A DNA stretch of 51,633 nucleotides from Bacillus sp. AFS006103 (lineage in GTDB: Bacteria; Bacillota; Bacilli; Bacillales; Cytobacillaceae): the NCBI GenBank assembly GCA_002559145.1, contig NTXX01000014.1, positions 1 through 51,633 on the forward strand, given 5' to 3'. The position numbers and the translations under genes are program-made. Below, in pieces: positions 1 to 8,116 of this stretch. Each line of letters opens with the position of its first letter. Within the stretch, counting starts at the first letter, position 1. The notes beneath the pieces were generated by a model that saw only the letters and a list, made by a program, of their open reading frames with translations, had not been told where the DNA came from and did not search any database.

Positions 1-62
1 AACTTTCGGGGTGCAGTACACTGAGGGAGTTGCCTTCGTTTATTATTTAGTAGTCAATTTTT

Positions 63-1739
63 CTACCAGCTCCGAATCGGAGGAGATCCTGGTGCATGCT
101 GGGCCATATGGATAACGGGTATGGTGTAGGCAATTAAGACTAACACAATGGTAATCCCAATCCAAACCGACCATTTTTCCAGGATGGCAGGTGGTTTTGG
201 CTGATCTTCTTCCAATTCACCAATCGGATAATCAACCGCACTTTCAGCTTTTGGAGCAAAGAACCATAAATAAACGATGTTAATTAGAAAAAGGACAGCA
301 CTCAGAAAAAGAATGATACTGCCAATGCCTGTAAACAATCTGTAAGGTTCCCACACCTCTGCCGCTGGATGGTTATTATAGGTGGTAAAGGCCGTACGGC
401 GCGGCTCGCCGAGTACTCCGACGATATGCATTGCCGTCGACATGATTAACATCCCAACTGTCCAGATCCAGCATTGGATTAAACCCAGGTTATTGGCAAA
501 AGGGGTTAATTGCCGATTCCGTAATGCTGGTACGAGCCAATAAGCGATGGCAAAAAAGGTTAAAATTACCGCTGCAGCAATGGTAATATGAAAATGCCCG
601 GTAATAAATAGCGTGTTGTGAACGACTTGATCCAATTGGAAACTAGCATTAACAACTCCACCTGCACCAGCAGGAATGAAAATCAACATCCCGAGAAAGG
701 TCGAGACAAATCTAACATCCTTCCAAGGTAATTTAGTAAACCAACCAAATAATCCTTTCGCCCCTTTGCTTCGTCCAGCCAATTCAAACGTAGCTATCAG
801 TGCAAAGGCTGTCATTAGCGATGGGATGACCACCAACATTGTGAGGACCACCTGTAAGAATTTCCAAAAGGAAGAGACTCCCGGCTCCATTAATTGATGG
901 TGAAACCCTACGGGTATTGAATAAAGAATGAACAAGATAAATGTTAATCGCGGCAAGGAGTTACTGAATATTTTTCCGCCAATAATCTTTGGAATCTGGA
1001 CATACCAATAAATATAAGCGGGCAGAAGCCAAAAATACACGAGCGGATGACCAAAATACCAGAATAAAGTCCGGCTCAGTTCCACATTGATTTTATCCGT
1101 CCAACCCAATGACCACGGGATTAATTGAAAGACCACTTCAATTGCGACTCCAACCGTACAAATGAGCCAAAGTACCATTGTGGCAACGGCCATATACGCA
1201 AACAGCGGTGAAGATTCACCTGGGTGCTGCTTCCGCCATCGATAGTAATTCATAAAGACAACGATGCCGCTTAACCAACTCCCGACAACCACCAATGCTA
1301 GTCCAATATAAAAGATTGGTGAAGCCTGCATCGGAGCATAAAAGGTATAAAGCACGGTGGCATCATTGGTAATGATGACATATAAACCTAATAGCGTCCC
1401 AATGACCATCATGTAAAAGCCAATCCACGCAACCCGGTTAGCAGACGGCAATAACTTGCCGCCTAGGGTTTTGGCAAGTCCAGAATAAAGAAACCCTATT
1501 ATAAAAAAGGTTGTAAAGATCAGTGCGAGCGACACCCCATGAGCCGTTAACAATTGATAGTACCCGATATTACTTGGCAGAGTAATAAATCCCGTCCGTT
1601 GTAAGGCCTGTACCAACCCTGCAACCACTCCAATTAGAAATGCTATAAAGGCAAAACCAAGATGCGCTAAGATTAGCCGTCGGTCTTGAACTTGAAAGCT
1701 GATTTGATCAGAAGAGTTGTCGCGTAACGTGTTCTCCAT
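63..1739 (-). CDS. cbaA: ba3-type cytochrome c oxidase subunit I
   Basis: Heme-copper oxidase catalytic subunit, 558 residues, about 12-13 membrane helices. It reduces O2 to water at a heme/CuB centre. Visible ligands are a His in LLTAHGVSL (low-spin heme), FGHPLVYFWL (CuB His and the cross-linked Tyr), the FHHQL His pair (CuB), and TGHFHITIA with the heme a3 and low-spin heme His. The short form without an attached subunit III and the neighbours (small CuA subunit II, tiny subunit IIa) fit the B-type (ba3) family. AGGAGG precedes the ATG. It is the last gene of a three-gene minus-strand operon, 15 bp after subunit II. The family is sure; the heme types are inferred. Confidence 0.93.
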   Translation of the reverse strand: MENTLRDNSSDQISFQVQDRRLILAHLGFAFIAFLIGVVAGLVQALQRTGFITLPSNIGYYQLLTAHGVSLALIFTTFFIIGFLYSGLAKTLGGKLLPSANRVAWIGFYMMVIGTLLGLYVIITNDATVLYTFYAPMQASPIFYIGLALVVVGSWLSGIVVFMNYYRWRKQHPGESSPLFAYMAVATMVLWLICTVGVAIEVVFQLIPWSLGWTDKINVELSRTLFWYFGHPLVYFWLLPAYIYWYVQIPKIIGGKIFSNSLPRLTFILFILYSIPVGFHHQLMEPGVSSFWKFLQVVLTMLVVIPSLMTAFALIATFELAGRSKGAKGLFGWFTKLPWKDVRFVSTFLGMLIFIPAGAGGVVNASFQLDQVVHNTLFITGHFHITIAAAVILTFFAIAYWLVPALRNRQLTPFANNLGLIQCWIWTVGMLIMSTAMHIVGVLGEPRRTAFTTYNNHPAAEVWEPYRLFTGIGSIILFLSAVLFLINIVYLWFFAPKAESAVDYPIGELEEDQPKPPAILEKWSVWIGITIVLVLIAYTIPVIHMAQHAPGSPPIRSW

Positions 1740-1754
1740 ATTATGAACTCCTCC

Positions 1755-2234
1755 TTAAACTACTTTTAATTTTCCCATCATCACTTGATGCCCGGCCCCG
1801 CAATATTCATGACATAGCATTAAGTAATCACCAGCATGTTTAAAGGTGTAGGAATATTCGGCCACATGTCCCGGAATCACCATGATATTGACATTGGTAT
1901 TTGGAATATATAATCCGTGCACCACATCAGGGCTGGTAATTTCGAAATGAACGGTTGACCCTGCGGGTACCTCAAGTTCACCTGGTAAATAGGAAAACAT
2001 TTGAGCAACCATTGTCGCCTTGTATTCATTTGGTCCAATTTGAACCAGTGCAGGATTATTAAAAGGTGCACTTGTCCTCACTTGTTCAGGTGGGACAGTT
2101 TTCATATGACCTGGCGGCTGTAACCCAAGTCCAATCGCTAACGTCCCAAGTATGATTAAGAATATAAATAATGATGCAATTCCAATTGTTAGCCAGATTC
2201 GCTCATAACGAGGCAAATGCATATTACTAAACAT
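1755..2234 (-). CDS. cbaB: ba3-type cytochrome c oxidase subunit II (CuA domain)
   Basis: Small subunit II of 159 residues: one N-terminal membrane helix (about residues 12-35) and an extracytoplasmic cupredoxin domain. The CuA site is seen as VVHGLY (His) and, near the C terminus, CHEYCGAGHQVM, which supplies the Cys-x3-Cys, His and Met ligands with normal spacing. It takes electrons from cytochrome c and passes them to subunit I. The family usually has two helices when of A type; a single helix and this short length match the B type. GGAGGATTTT precedes the ATG. It sits between the 45-residue subunit IIa gene and subunit I. Confidence 0.93.
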   Translation of the reverse strand: MFSNMHLPRYERIWLTIGIASLFIFLIILGTLAIGLGLQPPGHMKTVPPEQVRTSAPFNNPALVQIGPNEYKATMVAQMFSYLPGELEVPAGSTVHFEITSPDVVHGLYIPNTNVNIMVIPGHVAEYSYTFKHAGDYLMLCHEYCGAGHQVMMGKLKVV

Positions 2235-2265
2235 AAAATCCTCCTGTAATTTCTTAGAATAGGAA

Positions 2266-2403
2266 TCATCGTTTGATATAGATATAAAACATTACGATCC
2301 AAAAGAGAAGAATGAGGAACCCAATAATCAAAACCGAAAAAAACGTCCCTCGTAATTCTTCCTTATTCGTCGCATCGGAGGTTGTTTTTCCCTGTTGCGT
2401 CAT
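2266..2403 (-). CDS. cbaD: cytochrome c oxidase subunit IIa, 45 residues
   Basis: A 45-codon gene directly upstream of subunit II. The product starts MTQQGKTTSDATNKEELRGT and continues into a single hydrophobic helix (residues 20-42) ending in IKR. Subunit IIa of B-type oxidases is a single-helix protein of about 35-50 residues that replaces the missing first helix of subunit II, so both position and shape fit. AAGGGGTGG precedes the ATG at good spacing. It is likely the first gene of the oxidase operon and easily missed because of its length. Confidence 0.82.
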   Translation of the reverse strand: MTQQGKTTSDATNKEELRGTFFSVLIIGFLILLFWIVMFYIYIKR

Positions 2404-2490
2404 AATACCACCCCTTCCATTATTTACCCACTAATCAGTTATTTACCAAAAAGGCAGTTTTCATAATGCTTTTGGAAAGTTTTTCTAGGA

Positions 2491-2545
2491 GGAAAGGGTG
2501 TCAGGCACCATGTGAATTTTTCACATGGTGCCTGACACCCTTTCC
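2491..2545. repeat. Perfect 26-bp inverted repeat containing the TGGTGCCTGACACC motif
   Basis: Two perfect 26-bp arms (2491-2516 and 2520-2545) separated by TTT. Each arm holds GGTGTCAGGCACC, a motif that recurs singly at about 19891, 22244, 44357 and 51621. It lies between the divergent oxidase operon and the flavin-dependent oxidoreductase gene. It has no U-run on either strand, so it is more likely a dispersed repeat than a classical terminator. Confidence 0.8.
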
Positions 2546-2567
2546 ATAAGATAGTAAGCATTTATTT

Positions 2568-2595
2568 TTGATTTCTGCCTTCCTATTGTTACTAT
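2568..2595 (+). promoter_or_regulatory. Probable sigma-A promoter of the flavin oxidoreductase gene
   Basis: TTGATT (2568-2573) is followed after 16 bp by TACTAT (2590-2595), about 35 bp upstream of the ATG at 2630. Read by eye; the match is moderate. Confidence 0.4.
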
Positions 2596-2629
2596 AGTAG
2601 TAATCTCTAATGGGAAAGGAATTGCTAAA

Positions 2630-3631
2630 ATGGCAACAATTAATATACCTGTATCTGTTTTGAATTTAGCACCGATCCGAAAGGGGCAAAGTTCTAGTCA
2701 AGCGATTGAAGCAATGGTCGATCTTGCGCAAGCCGTCGAACAAATGGGCTATCAGCGCTATTGGATCGCAGAACATCATAATACCGCTTCACTTGTCAGT
2801 TCAGCGACATCAATTTTAATCAAACATGTATTAGAACATACAAGTACTATTCATGTTGGTTCTGGAGGAATCATGCTGCCGAATCATTCACCGCTCGTGG
2901 TGGCTGAACAATTTGGAACCATGGCAACGATCTATCCGAATCGTGTCGACCTCGGACTGGGCCGGGCTCCCGGTACAGATATGATGACAGCAAGCGCCTT
3001 AAGGCGTTCAAAAAATGATTCTGTCTATACGTTTCCAGATGATGTCCAAGCATTGCTAACTTATTTCGGCCCGGGAGAGAAGCAAAGCTATGTGAAAGCC
3101 TATCCTGGAGTTGGCACAAATATACCGATTTATATCCTTGGATCATCGACTGATTCCGCTTATCTAGCGGCAAGCTTGGGACTTCCATATGTATTTGCGT
3201 CCCACTTCGCACCAAGATACATGGAAGAAGCAATCTCGATTTATCGGAGTCGTTTCCAGCCCTCTGAATATTTAGATAAGCCATATATGATGGTCTGTTT
3301 AAATGTCATTGCTGCCGAAACGGATGAGGAGGCTCAATTTCTATCAACCACGATGCAGCAATTTTTCCTAAATGTCGTTCGTGGTACCCAAAATCCGTTA
3401 CAACCGCCTGTTGAAAATCTGGATGAGATTTGGACCCCGATGGAAAAAGAAATGGCCGCATCGAAGCAAAGTGTAACATTGATAGGAAGCAAGGAGACTG
3501 TCAGACAACAGTTGACGAAGTTCCAGGAGTACTATAACGTCGATGAACTCATGGCCGTATCGTATATTTATGACACTGAAAAACAAAAACGTTCGTATGA
3601 AATATTAAAAGAAGTAGTCGACGGTAAATAA
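2630..3631 (+). CDS. LLM-class flavin-dependent oxidoreductase (luciferase-like)
   Basis: 333 residues with the bacterial luciferase-like TIM-barrel pattern: N-terminal strand with [47 protein letters not shown], and [13 protein letters not shown], all typical of the MsnO8/YvbT-like subgroup. Such proteins use FMNH2 or F420 and act as monooxygenases or reductases; Bacillus members are FMN-type, and the substrate cannot be read from sequence. AAAGGA precedes the ATG. It is a single-gene unit with its own promoter and a bidirectional terminator downstream. Confidence 0.88.
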   Translation: MATINIPVSVLNLAPIRKGQSSSQAIEAMVDLAQAVEQMGYQRYWIAEHHNTASLVSSATSILIKHVLEHTSTIHVGSGGIMLPNHSPLVVAEQFGTMATIYPNRVDLGLGRAPGTDMMTASALRRSKNDSVYTFPDDVQALLTYFGPGEKQSYVKAYPGVGTNIPIYILGSSTDSAYLAASLGLPYVFASHFAPRYMEEAISIYRSRFQPSEYLDKPYMMVCLNVIAAETDEEAQFLSTTMQQFFLNVVRGTQNPLQPPVENLDEIWTPMEKEMAASKQSVTLIGSKETVRQQLTKFQEYYNVDELMAVSYIYDTEKQKRSYEILKEVVDGK

Positions 3632-3667
3632 ACCAAAACACCTTGAAATATAAAGTAAAATGCAAAC

Positions 3668-3694
3668 AAAAAAACACCACAGCGGTGTTTTTTT
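3668..3694. terminator. Bidirectional intrinsic terminator
   Basis: Arms AAAAAAACACC (3668-3678) and GGTGTTTTTTT (3684-3694) around a 5-nt loop, between two convergent genes. U-runs occur on both strands. Confidence 0.85.
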
Positions 3695-3721
3695 ATTTGC
3701 AAAAGATACTATTCAGAAAAG

Positions 3722-4201
3722 TTAGAGAACGTGTTTTATTGTTTTTACATGCTGAATGTGTATGCCAATATGTCCAATCCCAATGATGATTGCAGATGCA
3801 ATCAGCCATATAACTTTACCATAAATACCTAATAGCAAAAAAGCCATGACAGGCAGACTAGCACCAGGTACGGGAATTCCATAAAAACTACGATAAAAAT
3901 TTTCTTCTGTATGTTCATTCATAAAATATCGAATCCAACTAAGCTCATATAAAACCATTAGGAAAAATGATGCTAGTAGCCACCAGCTCCATCCAGAAAA
4001 TGAAGCAATGTTAAAATCGCGAAAAAATAGAATGCTACCAGTACAGCATACTTGTCCAACACGCTCAAACACTAGTAATATTTTGTTTTCCTGGGAAGGG
4101 TTATAGTCAATTGGCTTATTCTTGCTCCATATGGTGTTTGGAATCCATAACATCAATAAATAGATCAGCCCTACATATGAAAATCCGAAATGACCTAACA
4201 T
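3722..4201 (-). CDS. Uncharacterised integral membrane protein, 159 residues
   Basis: No family was recognised with certainty. The protein has about four to five hydrophobic helices: residues 5-22, 55-65, 70-90, then a pair near the C terminus around LPVMAFLLLGIYG and VIWLIASAIIIGIGHIGIHI. Trp, Tyr and Phe are abundant. AGGAGGT precedes the ATG with a proper spacer, so the start is solid. The gene stands alone between the convergent oxidoreductase and serC. Confidence 0.72.
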   Translation of the reverse strand: MLGHFGFSYVGLIYLLMLWIPNTIWSKNKPIDYNPSQENKILLVFERVGQVCCTGSILFFRDFNIASFSGWSWWLLASFFLMVLYELSWIRYFMNEHTEENFYRSFYGIPVPGASLPVMAFLLLGIYGKVIWLIASAIIIGIGHIGIHIQHVKTIKHVL

Positions 4202-4338
4202 ATAGTACCTCCTGATTCTATTTAATCCTATCTTTAAAAATAAGTTCGCATGCTTCGTATTCCTTATTTTACCATTTGCGGAACAACCAAAACTTACATT
4301 AAAATGAAATTATTATGAATTTTTCTTCAGTACCATAA

Positions 4339-4374
4339 AAAATCACCCTCACAAAACAAAGTGAGGGTGATTTT
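4339..4374 (-). terminator. Terminator of serC
   Basis: Perfect 14-bp arms (4339-4352 and 4361-4374) with the stem core TCACCCTCAC, followed on the minus strand by a U-run. It lies directly after the serC stop. Confidence 0.88.
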
Positions 4375-4378
4375 CGAT

Positions 4379-5476
4379 TTAACTATTTTCTGTTTGGAAT
4401 TGAATCATGAACTCTTTGAAAGCCTGGCAGGCTTCGACTGGAACGGCATTATATGCTGATACCCGACATCCGCCAATAGAACGGTGTCCGTTTACGCCTA
4501 CAAAACCTGCCTGCTTTGCTTGCTCGAGGAATTTCTTTTCTAAGTCCTTTGATGCTAAGTTGAAGGTAAGATTCATTAGAGAACGACTGTCCGGTGTTGC
4601 ATGGCCAATATAAAAACCATTACTAGCGTCGATAGTCTCGTATATCAGGTTCGCTTTTTTCTCATTCTGCTCAGCAATGGCAGATAACCCACCTAACTCG
4701 CGGGCCCAGTTTAGGACCTCTCCGAGCATGTAGATGCCAAAGGTTGGCGGTGTGTTATACAATGAGTTATTTTTTGAATGCGTGCTGTATTTTAACATCG
4801 TTGGGATAGCTGTATTGGCTTGTTCAAGCAGGTCCTTGCGAATTATCACAACTGTTACCCCTGAAGGACCAAGGTTCTTCTGTGCGCCTGCATAAATAAG
4901 CGCAAACTTACTAACATCAATCGGTTTAGAAAGAATATCACTCGACATGTCTGCAATTAATGGAACATCTCCAGTGTCTGGGAAGTCCTTCCACTGAGTA
5001 CCATAAATCGTATTGTTGGACGTTAAATGTAAATAAGCATCAGTTGAATCGTACTGTAATTGATCAAGCGTAGGGATGCTGCTGTAATTGCCTTCCTTCG
5101 TGGAAGCTGCATGGTAAACTTCACCAAATAGCTTTGCCTCTGTGAAGGCTTTCTCTGACCATGAACCAGTCATTACATATCCAGCTTTTTTCCCAGCTTG
5201 TAAAAAGTTCATCGGAATCATCGAAAACTGTAGACTAGCACCGCCCTGCAAGAAGAGTACTTCATGCGTATCAGGAATGGTCAACAGTTCCTTTAAGCTG
5301 GCAATTGCCTGATTATGTACGTCTTCATAAGCCTTGCTTCGATGACTAAGTTCCATAACCGACATGCCCGTACCTCGAAAATCTATCAGTTCCTCTTGAG
5401 CTTTTTCTAAGACAGAAATTGGTAACGCGGAAGGACCTGCATTAAAATTATAAGTGCGGTGGACTTGCAGTTTCAT
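4379..5476 (-). CDS. serC: Phosphoserine aminotransferase
   Basis: Class V PLP-dependent aminotransferase that converts 3-phosphohydroxypyruvate and glutamate into O-phosphoserine in serine synthesis. The N terminus YNFNAGPSALP is diagnostic. FRGTGMSVMELSHRS, the PLP lysine in LIYAGAQKNLGPSGVTVV, and the C-terminal HRSIGGCRVSAYNAV follow. The chosen ATG at 5476 has GGAG eight bases upstream; an in-frame GTG at 5485 overlaps that ribosome binding site, so the longer form is less likely. 365 residues is the normal family length. It is monocistronic with its own terminator. Confidence 0.95.
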   Translation of the reverse strand: MKLQVHRTYNFNAGPSALPISVLEKAQEELIDFRGTGMSVMELSHRSKAYEDVHNQAIASLKELLTIPDTHEVLFLQGGASLQFSMIPMNFLQAGKKAGYVMTGSWSEKAFTEAKLFGEVYHAASTKEGNYSSIPTLDQLQYDSTDAYLHLTSNNTIYGTQWKDFPDTGDVPLIADMSSDILSKPIDVSKFALIYAGAQKNLGPSGVTVVIIRKDLLEQANTAIPTMLKYSTHSKNNSLYNTPPTFGIYMLGEVLNWARELGGLSAIAEQNEKKANLIYETIDASNGFYIGHATPDSRSLMNLTFNLASKDLEKKFLEQAKQAGFVGVNGHRSIGGCRVSAYNAVPVEACQAFKEFMIQFQTENS

Positions 5477-5589
5477 TTTTATCACTCCATTTTTTCTTTT
5501 CTATGACTATACCATACTTATAAAATTCCGAAAATAAATTTAATTGTGAAATCGTGAAAAATTTCACTTTTTAATTAAAATATCGAATT

Positions 5590-5799
5590 TTAACTTTTCT
5601 CAGTCAGTCTTTGACTTCTCCGAGACCAAATGACGACAGGGATGAGCAGAAGGGAAAGGAAGCTACCTGCAAAAGAGAGTCCCGCGTAACTTGTTTGTGC
5701 AACGACCATTCCCGAAAGTGCTCCACCGGATGCCCCAGCCAAATTAAAAAAAAGCAAAAGGTGTCTCCAATCAATGGAACGGCCCTTTGCTTCTAATTT
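5590..5799 (-). pseudogene. C-terminal remnant of an MFS transporter
   Basis: An open frame of about 69 codons without a start, ending at TAA 5590-5592. The translation contains DWRHLLLFFNLAGASGGALS, then an SYAGLSFAG stretch, a hydrophobic helix and the polar tail WSRRSQRLTEKS. This is the look of the last two helices and tail of a major-facilitator permease. The frame is blocked by an in-frame stop at 5800-5802, next to the stop codon of the upstream minus-strand gene. The front of the transporter is therefore missing. The frame is undamaged, so the deletion may be recent. Confidence 0.65.
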
Positions 5800-5802
5800 T
5801 TA

Positions 5803-6039
5803 TCAATAGTAATTAAAACCCAAATAGATAATATAAATAATGATTGCTGCGATTGCGATAATCCAAACAAGAAATACAGGATTCAGTAAGTATGGGTGCC
5901 TTTGAGTGCTTTTATTGATTTGCGTATCAAATTCACCGGTTCTGGTACTAACCATTCTCCCAGTCCCTAGCGTGAAAATTAAACCGCCAATCAAAACTAA
6001 CAAAGCAATACCAGATAAAATGAGATGCCAATTACTCAA
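5803..6039 (-). CDS. Small membrane protein, two helices, 78 residues
   Basis: The function is not recognised. The product has an N-terminal helix (residues 5-25), a polar middle with GRMVSTRTGEFDTQINKSTQ, and a second helix (residues 52-75). The start is a TTG at 6039 with AAGGTGG nine bases upstream. Hydrophobic pattern and ribosome binding site support a real gene. It may have read into the MFS fragment downstream before that gene was truncated. Confidence 0.65.
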   Translation of the reverse strand: MSNWHLILSGIALLVLIGGLIFTLGTGRMVSTRTGEFDTQINKSTQRHPYLLNPVFLVWIIAIAAIIIYIIYLGFNYY

Positions 6040-6200
6040 TTATATAACCACCTTTTTTTCATATAATTTGAGAAAATGTGTTGAAATATGCATAAGCAGG
6101 TTTAAATTTCTTCAGGAAAACATGATTGATTATTCATTCATTTTTCGATACAGTTGTATTAACAATTTGGAAAATTCGAAAAAAGGGGGTGTAGTCAACT

Positions 6201-6998
6201 ATGTTAAATATGTTTACTAATGAGGACGTTATCTGCGTAGAAGGAAATATTCAAAGCTCAGGAATCATATTAGGAACGGTTTATTCCTTTTTAGTTGATG
6301 GAATGCTAATCGATACAGGGCCGCAATGTCTTGAAAAAGAACTTATCCCTATTTATGAGGACCTAAGCTTTGAATTGGTTACATTAACCCATAGCCATGA
6401 AGACCATTCTGGTTTAGCTCCTTGGATTCAAACGAATAGGAATGTTCCAATTTATGTTCATCCGAAAGGAATAGGTATATGTGCGGAGTATTGTCCCTAC
6501 CCGAAGTACCGGCAACTTACCTGGGGAGTTCGGTCTGCCTTTGATGCCTTGCCGCTTGGGGAGAACATTCAATCACGCAGTCAAGAATGGAAAATCATCT
6601 ACACACCGGGACATGCCGAAGACCATGTCTCATTTTTCCATGAAGAAAGCGGCCGACTATTTTCAGGCGATTTATTTGTAACATCACGAACGAAAGTCAT
6701 TATGGACAGTGAATCCATCCCAGTGATCATTCAATCGATTCGCACCCTGCTCAACTATGATTTCCAAGCGTTGTTTTGTTGTCATGGCGGCTATATTAAG
6801 GATGGAAAAAGCAAGATGACCCAAAAGCTAAATTACCTTGAAAATCTATCTGGTGAAGTGAATAATCTCTACAGAGAAGGTCGCTCCATTGAAGAAATCA
6901 CTCAATTGCTTTTTCCAAAAAAGTACCCAATTATAGCTTTTTCAGAAGGGCAATGGAATACTAGACATATCATCGCCTCAATTGTCGAAGAAAGTTAA
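6201..6998 (+). CDS. MBL-fold metallo-hydrolase
   Basis: 265 residues with the metallo-beta-lactamase fold. The metal motif appears as LTHSHEDHSG (HxHxDH), later His as TPGHAEDHVSF, then GDLFV for the bridging Asp and a final metal His in CCHGGYI. An early strand LIDTGPQ is typical. Members hydrolyse thioesters, lactones or phosphoesters; the substrate here is unknown. GGGGGTG precedes the ATG. The protein is compact and has no added domain beyond a C-terminal helical tail. Confidence 0.88.
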   Translation: MLNMFTNEDVICVEGNIQSSGIILGTVYSFLVDGMLIDTGPQCLEKELIPIYEDLSFELVTLTHSHEDHSGLAPWIQTNRNVPIYVHPKGIGICAEYCPYPKYRQLTWGVRSAFDALPLGENIQSRSQEWKIIYTPGHAEDHVSFFHEESGRLFSGDLFVTSRTKVIMDSESIPVIIQSIRTLLNYDFQALFCCHGGYIKDGKSKMTQKLNYLENLSGEVNNLYREGRSIEEITQLLFPKKYPIIAFSEGQWNTRHIIASIVEES

Positions 6999-7047
6999 CT
7001 AAAAAAGCTAAAAAAGGTTTCAAGACCTTTTTTAGCTTTTTTTAGTT
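6997..7047. terminator. Bidirectional intrinsic terminator
   Basis: A long AT-rich stem: left arm 6997-7018 with AGCTAAAAAAGGT, right arm 7025-7047 with ACCTTTTTTAGCT. It sits between the convergent MBL gene and the small minus-strand gene, whose last codons it overlaps. Confidence 0.8.
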
Positions 7048-7179
7048 TAAAGCGGTTAATTCTGATCGATGAACCAATTGAATATTATGCAGACTATCTA
7101 CTTCCTTTATTTCACAAAATCCTGAAGTGTATTTGTAAAGGATAATATATTTCTTGCCATTGTAAAGAACATGTTCCAT
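7042..7179 (-). CDS. Small hypothetical protein, 45 residues
   Basis: Begins MEHVLYNGKKYIILYKYTSG and ends HRSELTALN; no domain was recognised. The ATG at 7179 is chosen because AAGGATGGAG lies just upstream, while the longer in-frame start at 7230 lacks a ribosome binding site. The alternating strand-like pattern suggests a small beta barrel (SH3-like), which is only inference. Confidence 0.55.
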   Translation of the reverse strand: MEHVLYNGKKYIILYKYTSGFCEIKEVDSLHNIQLVHRSELTALN

Positions 7180-7372
7180 TTTATCTCCATCCTTTGACTT
7201 TCTTAAAATGATTGTATATCGGTCATACATAGTAATCTATGATGTTCAATTAAAGATTATGTAAATTATTTTTGAAGAGTGTGACTTGGTTGGATCATTC
7301 AAAAAAACAATCTGGTAGAATGAGTGTGATAAGATACTTATGCTAGTGTTTTTAGTTAGAGGAGGAAGCGGT

Positions 7373-8107
7373 TTGAGCAAGAAACCAGTGATCGGCATAT
7401 CAGGTGCCTATGTGAAACATAACGAATATATGGAAGGTGTCTATGTACACCATGATTATCATAAAAGTGTTGCTGCTAATGGAGGGATCCCGATTATTCT
7501 TCCCTATATTAGCCCCGAAATCGCATTAGAGACGCTTGTCTTATGCGATGGAATAATTCTTAGCGGGGGAGAGGACGTTGACCCAAAACTTTATGGTCAG
7601 GACCCGCATCATCACTTAGGTCCAACTACACCCGAACGGGACATGGCGGAGATCGCAATGGTGAAATATGCACTTGAAAACAATATCCCATTGCTTGCAA
7701 TTTGCAGAGGTGTTCAAATTTTGAATGTCGCCCTGGGCGGTTCGTTAATCCAGGACATCCCGAGTCAAGTCAAAGAACCTATCCAACACTCACAGAAAAT
7801 AGATAGAAATCGGGAGACTCACTGGGTGACCATCAACACGGATAGCAAATTATTTGAAATCGTTGGTTCTAAACGAGTACGTGTGAATAGTCTCCATCAT
7901 CAGGCAATCGATAAGGTAGCCAATGACCTTCGTGTCGTTGCCCAATCATCTGACGGGATCGTTGAAGGGGTAGAGTATATCCATCCAACCACATTTACGG
8001 TCGGTGTTCAGTGGCATCCTGAATCAATGGCTAACACAAACGATGAGATGAATAATGTGTTCAAAGAATTTATAAACAGCTGTGTAAAGGTCCCAATTTC
8101 GATTTAA
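7373..8107 (+). CDS. Class I glutamine amidotransferase-like hydrolase (peptidase C26)
   Basis: 244 residues of the gamma-glutamyl-GABA hydrolase / C26 family (PuuD-like). The nucleophile Cys lies in LLAICRGVQILNVALGGSL and the catalytic His/Glu in VQWHPES; SGGEDVDPKLYG is also typical. The family cleaves gamma-glutamyl amides such as gamma-glutamyl-GABA. The start is a TTG at 7373 with a perfect AGGAGG (7360-7365) seven bases upstream; an upstream in-frame ATG at 7340 would translate that ribosome binding site and is rejected. The cysteine desulfurase gene follows 9 bp later, so the two are likely co-transcribed. Confidence 0.87.
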   Translation: MSKKPVIGISGAYVKHNEYMEGVYVHHDYHKSVAANGGIPIILPYISPEIALETLVLCDGIILSGGEDVDPKLYGQDPHHHLGPTTPERDMAEIAMVKYALENNIPLLAICRGVQILNVALGGSLIQDIPSQVKEPIQHSQKIDRNRETHWVTINTDSKLFEIVGSKRVRVNSLHHQAIDKVANDLRVVAQSSDGIVEGVEYIHPTTFTVGVQWHPESMANTNDEMNNVFKEFINSCVKVPISI

Positions 8108-8116
8108 GGGAAGGGA

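Noticed and set aside
676..897. 73-codon plus-strand frame inside the oxidase subunit I gene
   Set aside because: Antisense shadow of a highly conserved gene; no ribosome binding site.
5611..5796. 61-codon plus-strand frame with several Cys
   Set aside because: Antisense to the MFS remnant, whose translation has clear permease features.
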